Shown in pieces: positions 60,054-64,000 of a stretch of 64,000 nt of DNA. This DNA comes from Gaiellales bacterium. Lineage in GTDB: Bacteria > Actinomycetota > Thermoleophilia > Gaiellales > JAICJC01. Position 1 is the stretch's first letter, and each line of letters opens with the position of its first letter. The stretch covers positions 54,580 to 118,579 of the forward strand of contig DASWRM010000070.1 in the NCBI GenBank assembly GCA_036403155.1, in the 5' to 3' direction. Both the position numbers and the translations under genes were made by a program. Below the pieces are notes generated by a model. The model searched no databases. It saw nothing but the letters and a program-made list of their open reading frames with translations, and was not told where the DNA came from.

Positions 60054-60863
60054 ATGACAGGCCGACCGATCCGCGTGGGCGTCCAGGTGCAGCCGCAGCA
60101 GGGCACCTTCGAGCGGATGCGCGACACGTGGCTGCGGGTGGAGGAGCTCGGCGCCGACACGGTCTTCAACTGGGACCACTTCTTCCCGCTCTACGGCGAC
60201 CGCGACGGGCCCCACTTCGAGGCATGGACGCTGCAGGCGGCGATGGCCGAGGCGACCAGCCGCATCCAGGTCGGCTGCCTGGTCACCTGCAACTCCTACC
60301 GCAATGCCAACCTCCAGGCGGACATGGCGCGCACCGTCGACCATATCTCCGGCGGCCGCTTCATCTTCGGGATCGGCGCCGGCTGGTTCGAGCGCGACTA
60401 CGACGAGTACGGCTACGACTTCGGCACGGCGCCCGACCGGCTTCGCCACCTCGACCGCTCGATGCCCGTCATCCTCGAGCGCTGGCGCAGGCTCAACCCG
60501 CCGCCGGTGAACGGCAGGCCGCCGGTGCTGATCGGCGGCGGCGGCGAGAAGGTGACGCTGCGGATCACCGCGCAGTACGCCGACATCTGGAACGGCTTCG
60601 GCGACCCGGACACGGCCTGCCGCAAGTGCGGCGTGCTCGACGACCACTGCCGCCGCCTGGGGCGCGACCCGGCCGAGATCGAGCGGTCGATCGGCGGCAT
60701 CGACGAGAACCGCCTCGAGCTGCTGGACGACTATGTGGCGGCCGGGGTGACCCACTTCATCATGGGCGTGGGCGGGCCGGAGTGGGATCTGTCGCTGCTG
60801 CCCGAGCTGCTCGCCTTCCGCGACGAGCGCAACGGCTCGCGAGGGTCACGCGCCGCTCGGTAG
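60054..60863 (+). CDS. Luciferase-like (F420/FMN) oxidoreductase
   Basis: This is a 269-residue TIM-barrel protein of the bacterial luciferase family. NWDHFFPLY, RIQVGCLVTCNSYRN, DHISGGRFIFGIGAGW and PPVLIGGGGEKVTLRI match the actinobacterial LLM class that uses F420. The cofD-cofE pair 1 kb downstream shows the cofactor is made here. Substrate unknown. Start at the ATG at 60054. Its end overlaps the convergent EamA gene by 18 bases. Confidence 0.85.
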   Translation: MTGRPIRVGVQVQPQQGTFERMRDTWLRVEELGADTVFNWDHFFPLYGDRDGPHFEAWTLQAAMAEATSRIQVGCLVTCNSYRNANLQADMARTVDHISGGRFIFGIGAGWFERDYDEYGYDFGTAPDRLRHLDRSMPVILERWRRLNPPPVNGRPPVLIGGGGEKVTLRITAQYADIWNGFGDPDTACRKCGVLDDHCRRLGRDPAEIERSIGGIDENRLELLDDYVAAGVTHFIMGVGGPEWDLSLLPELLAFRDERNGSRGSRAAR

Positions 60864-61841
60864 CGGCTGGGGCACGGCCACCTCGCGCCCGCGCGGCACC
60901 GACACCGGCACCCGGTAGATCAGCCCGATCGTCACCCACAGGATGGCGAAGCCCACCACGTTCCAGCCGGTCAGGCCGTAGCCGAGGAAGTAGTGGTTCA
61001 CGAGCAGGCCGGTGGCGGGATATGCGAGCTCGGCCAGCGTCGCGACGGAGGCGGGAGTGGTGCGCAGGCCGCGGTAGTAGAGCAGCATCGCGAGCAGCCC
61101 CGACCCGAGCGCGAGCACCGGCAGCCGCAGCCACCCCCCGGCGCTTGCCGCATGCGCCGGCGTGACCGCACTCTGGCTGAGGGCGATCACGGAGAGCAGC
61201 GGTAGCGCCAGGGTGAACCGCAGAGCGGTGAGCACCGGGAAGTCGACCTCCTGCAGCCCGCGGCGGCCGAATGCCGTCGCCGAGCCCCACAGCGCCGCGG
61301 CCGCCAGCGCGTAGACGGCCGGGCGCAGCGCCGGGCTGGAGGCGGCGTCCGCGGGAGACATCCACCCGAACGAGAGCAGGTAGGTGCCGACCGCCGCGGG
61401 CAGCACGAGGGCTCCCAGCTGCCGCCCGGGCCGCTCCGTGAGGATCAGCGCAGCGGCGCCGATCGCCCACAGCGGCTGCGTCTTCTGCAGCAGGAAGACG
61501 ACGTTCAGGTTCGCCGAATGGATGGCGATCGCCTCGGTGAAGAGGAGCGTCGCGAGCGCCGAGCCGCCCCAGCCGATCACCAGCGCCGAGAGCCACCCCG
61601 CGCGCGTCAGCCTGCGCAGCTGCTCGCGGTGCACCCACAGGTAGGGGCCCATGACGGCGACCAGGACGGCGTGCTCGTAGAGGACGATGGTGTACGGCGA
61701 CCAGGCCGTCGTGAGCGGCTTTCGGACGGCGCCGTCGATGCCCCACAGGGACGCCCCGATCGCGATCAGGAGCACGCCGGCGAGCGGCGCGCGCCGCGCC
61801 ACGAGCTGCGCTCTGCTGCCCTCCGGCTCCACCGCGGGCAT
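60846..61841 (-). CDS. EamA/DMT-family transporter
   Basis: This 331-residue protein has ten membrane helices as two EamA halves (about 30-165 and 180-315). SLWGIDGAVRK and NVVFLLQKTQPLWAIGAAAL are typical of drug/metabolite transporters. It exports or imports a small metabolite; identity unknown. The ATG at 61841 overlaps the divergent cofD start by two bases; a start at 61871 is possible. Confidence 0.85.
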   Translation of the reverse strand: MPAVEPEGSRAQLVARRAPLAGVLLIAIGASLWGIDGAVRKPLTTAWSPYTIVLYEHAVLVAVMGPYLWVHREQLRRLTRAGWLSALVIGWGGSALATLLFTEAIAIHSANLNVVFLLQKTQPLWAIGAAALILTERPGRQLGALVLPAAVGTYLLSFGWMSPADAASSPALRPAVYALAAAALWGSATAFGRRGLQEVDFPVLTALRFTLALPLLSVIALSQSAVTPAHAASAGGWLRLPVLALGSGLLAMLLYYRGLRTTPASVATLAELAYPATGLLVNHYFLGYGLTGWNVVGFAILWVTIGLIYRVPVSVPRGREVAVPQPLPSGA

Positions 61842-62796
61842 GATACGCGTCGTGACCGCGAGCCCCGTCACGGTTCTCGCCGGCGGCGTCGGCGGCGCCC
61901 GCTTCCTGCAGGGCGTGATCGGCGTCGTGCCGGCCGAGCATGTCGTCGTAATCGGAAACGTGGGAGACGACGTGGAGCCGCACGGGCTGCACGTATCGCC
62001 TGACCTGGATACCGTCGTCTACACGCTGACCGGCTGGATCGACGAGGAGAAGGGGTGGGGGGTGGTCGGCGACTCGGACCGCGCCCTCGAGCGCGCTCGT
62101 GCGCTGGGCGCGGACGCCTGGTTCTGGCTGGGCGACCTCGACATCGGGCTGCACCTGGCGCGAACCGAGGCGCTGCGGCGCGGTGAGCCGCTGAGCACCG
62201 TCACCGCCCGGATCGCCGAGCGCCTGGGGCTCCCGGTCCGGCTTGTGCCCGCCACGGACGACCGGCTGCGCACGATGATCGACACGCCGGACGGCGAGAT
62301 CGACTTCCAGACGTACTACGTGCGCCGCCGGCACGCCGACACCGTGACCGGCATCCGGTTCGACGGGGCCGAGGTGGCGCGCCCGGCCCCCGGCGTCGCC
62401 GACGCGCTGCGCGATGCCGCCGCGATCGTGATCGCGCCCTCGAATCCGCTGATCTCGGTGGGACCGATCCTGGCCGTGCCGGCGATCCGCGAGCTGGTCG
62501 CCGCGCGATCCGCGCTCTGCGTCGCGGTCAGCCCGATCGTCGCCGGGCGCGCGATCAGGGGGCCGGCCGCCGCCATGCTCGAATCGCTGGGCCACGATCC
62601 GTCACCGGCCGGGGTCGCGGCGATCTACGAGGGGCTCGTCGACGTGCTCGTGATCGACGAGCAGGACGCCGAGCACGCCGACGCCGTCGAGGCGCGGGGG
62701 ATGCGCGCGGTGGTCGTCGACACGATCATGCGTGACGCGGCCGCCCGGGAGCGGCTGGCCCGAGCGGCGCTCGACGCTGCCGGGGCGCTCGCGTGA
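61840..62796 (+). CDS. cofD: 2-phospho-L-lactate transferase (F420 synthesis)
   Basis: This 318-residue protein is CofD/FbiA: TVLAGGVGGARFLQGV at the start, VIGNVGDDVEPHGLHVSPDLDTVVY, and VIAPSNPLISVGPIL near 200. It joins the phospholactate (or phosphoenolpyruvate) unit to Fo, giving F420-0 (or dehydro-F420-0). Start ATG at 61840 or GTG at 61852. It overlaps cofE by 4 bases (GTGA). Confidence 0.93.
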   Translation: MIRVVTASPVTVLAGGVGGARFLQGVIGVVPAEHVVVIGNVGDDVEPHGLHVSPDLDTVVYTLTGWIDEEKGWGVVGDSDRALERARALGADAWFWLGDLDIGLHLARTEALRRGEPLSTVTARIAERLGLPVRLVPATDDRLRTMIDTPDGEIDFQTYYVRRRHADTVTGIRFDGAEVARPAPGVADALRDAAAIVIAPSNPLISVGPILAVPAIRELVAARSALCVAVSPIVAGRAIRGPAAAMLESLGHDPSPAGVAAIYEGLVDVLVIDEQDAEHADAVEARGMRAVVVDTIMRDAAARERLARAALDAAGALA

Positions 62797-63524
62797 GCAT
62801 CGAGATCCTTCCCGTCGGTGTGGACGCCGAGATCCGGCCGGGCGACGACCTCGCGGCCATCCTGCTCGCCGCGGCGCCCGATCCCCAGGACGGCGACGTG
62901 CTGGTGCTGTCGCACAAGGCGGTGGCCAAGGCGGAGGGACGGATCGCCGATCTGACGGACGTCGTGCCGTCGCCGCGAGCTCGGGAACTGGCCGGAGCCG
63001 AGGGCGACCCACGGTTCGCGGAGCTGGTGCTGCGCGAGAGCCGCCGCATCGTCCGCCGCCGCGGATCGCTGCTGATCGCCGAGACGCACCACGGCTTCGT
63101 GTGCGCAAGCGCGGGGATCGACCGGTCGAACGCGCCCGGACCGGACCGTGTGGTGCTGCTGCCGCTCGACCCGGACGCGTCCGCCGCCGGGCTCCGCGCG
63201 GCCGTCCGTGAGCGCACCGGAGCGGCGATCGCCGTGGTCGTCGCGGACACGATGGGCCGGCCGCTTCGCAACGGCATTGTCGGCACGGCCATCGGCGTCA
63301 GCGGCCTCGAGCCGTTGCGGGGATACCAGGGCGAGCGGGATGCCGCGGGCTACACGCTGCGCACGACGCAGGTGGCCGTCGCGGACGAGCTCGCCGCGGC
63401 GGCCGACCTCGTGCTGGGCAAGCTCGAGCGCGTGCCGGCCGCCTTGATCAGGGGGTTCGGCGCCGCCGGCGAGGGCAGCGCCCTTGAGCTCGTGCGCCCG
63501 GCCGAGCGAGATCTGTTCCGCTAG
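62793..63524 (+). CDS. cofE: Coenzyme F420-0:L-glutamate ligase
   Basis: This 243-residue protein is CofE: GDVLVLSHKAVAKAEGR, CASAGIDRSNAPG, VVVADTMGRPLRNGIVGTAIG and LVLGKLERVPAALIRG. It adds gamma-linked glutamates to F420-0. Unlike mycobacterial FbiB it lacks the C-terminal nitroreductase-like (FMN) domain, so it is the short archaeal-type form. Its TAG stop shares CTAG with the stop of the opposite gene. Confidence 0.93.
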   Translation: MSIEILPVGVDAEIRPGDDLAAILLAAAPDPQDGDVLVLSHKAVAKAEGRIADLTDVVPSPRARELAGAEGDPRFAELVLRESRRIVRRRGSLLIAETHHGFVCASAGIDRSNAPGPDRVVLLPLDPDASAAGLRAAVRERTGAAIAVVVADTMGRPLRNGIVGTAIGVSGLEPLRGYQGERDAAGYTLRTTQVAVADELAAAADLVLGKLERVPAALIRGFGAAGEGSALELVRPAERDLFR

Positions 63525-64000
63525 GGAGAGGCGGCGGCGCGCTCGAACAGCCTGCCCGCCGGCACGTAGAACGCGGCGAGGAGCAGGGTGAGCACGACGC
63601 TCGCGAGCGGGCTGACGAATGCCACCACCAGCACCACGACGTACAACGGCACGCCCGGGTCGAACGCCCGCGAGATCGCATCGATCCGCGACTGCGGCAC
63701 GGACTCGTCGATCAGCCGCCGGCCGCGGCGCGCGTACCGCCACCAGACGTTGTAGAGCACGGCCATGGCGAGCAGCGTGAGGGCGTAGGCGTAGACCGCC
63801 GCGTGCTCACCCTCGCGTTGCAGATGCTCGGCGACGAGCTTGGTCGGGAACGGGATGAACGAGACGACCATCAGGAACACCGTATTGATGAAGAGCAGCG
63901 TGCGGTCGACTCGCGCCATGCATCCCACGCACTCGTGGTGGTTGACCCAGATGATGCCGATGATGAGGAAGCTGGTCGCGTAGGCGAGATAGCTCGGCCA
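63521..64000 (-). CDS. TMEM175-like potassium channel, partial
   Basis: The frame is open to the window edge, so the 5' end is missing. FLIIGIIWVNHHECVG and LLFINTVFLMVVSFIPFPTKLV match the second and third helices of TMEM175/DUF1211 proteins (lysosomal and bacterial K+ channels). Four or so helices are visible. The pore-lining FSxxD motif of helix 1 would be upstream of this window. Confidence 0.75.
   Translation of the reverse strand, partial: WPSYLAYATSFLIIGIIWVNHHECVGCMARVDRTLLFINTVFLMVVSFIPFPTKLVAEHLQREGEHAAVYAYALTLLAMAVLYNVWWRYARRGRRLIDESVPQSRIDAISRAFDPGVPLYVVVLVVAFVSPLASVVLTLLLAAFYVPAGRLFERAAASP

Noticed and set aside
63521..63524. Overlap of two stop codons (CTAG) between cofE and the channel gene as a frameshift
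   Set aside because: CTAG is its own reverse complement, so both convergent genes use it as TAG. Both proteins end at normal family lengths.

Overview
The window is 64 kb of very GC-rich bacterial chromosome with strong G/C third positions. Genes are tightly packed and many neighbours overlap by 4 bases (ATGA or GTGA). The gene set points to an aerobic, free-living high-GC actinobacterium, probably of the Thermoleophilia/Gaiellales/Solirubrobacterales type. Supporting genes are adjacent F420 genes (cofD, cofE) with an F420/luciferase-like oxidoreductase, thyX, FolE2, a MutM-type glycosylase, Mn/Fe superoxide dismutase, a compact principal sigma factor and membrane-anchored cytochrome c. The lineage is inferred from gene content only. 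No stretch over 300 bases lacks a gene. The longest gene-poor gaps (11333-11576, 14951-15213, 28702-28945, 37498-37724, 55918-56154) hold repeats, inverted repeats or candidate operators.

1-15 kb: the tail of a metallo-beta-lactamase gene and a cupin, a PilZ protein, two membrane or secreted proteins, a secreted phosphoesterase, a TetR-MFS efflux operon with its operator, a molybdopterin-domain membrane protein, a TadG-like protein, a gamma-glutamyltransferase-family enzyme, a diguanylate cyclase and thyX. 15-26.5 kb: an SDR with a substituted catalytic tyrosine, a beta-hydroxyacid dehydrogenase, sod, a coupled glycosyltransferase/sugar kinase/SIS operon, then tagA-pgsA-plsY-adh, with folE2 and mutM on the other strand and an unusual asparaginase. 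26.6-27.9 kb: the principal sigma factor and tRNA-Tyr.

27.9-40.9 kb is a redox region: diheme cytochrome c, cytochrome b561-like protein and a double beta-propeller protein. After these come two related operons that each pair an ApbE flavin transferase with a ferric-reductase-like haem membrane protein. They flank a two-component system and carry similar 11-bp-phased CTCAC/TTCAC direct repeats upstream. I infer one regulon for extracytoplasmic electron transfer.

41-48 kb: an FUSC-type membrane protein; a 1168-residue fusion of a nucleotide cyclase domain, an AAA/STAND ATPase and an intracellular oligopeptide-binding-type domain; then glpD and a glycerophosphodiesterase, both of which seem to start at CTG inside CTGA overlaps.

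48-59 kb looks like a quaternary-ammonium catabolic locus. An SBP/permease/permease/double-ATPase transporter, a serine esterase and choline sulfatase run divergently from an IclR regulator, a beta-keto acid cleavage enzyme and a carnitine dehydrogenase-thioesterase fusion. Together they could take up carnitine, acylcarnitine or choline-O-sulfate and convert it to choline or glycine betaine. 59-64 kb: a HAD hydrolase, an F420-type oxidoreductase, an EamA transporter, cofD-cofE and the start-truncated end of a TMEM175-like channel.
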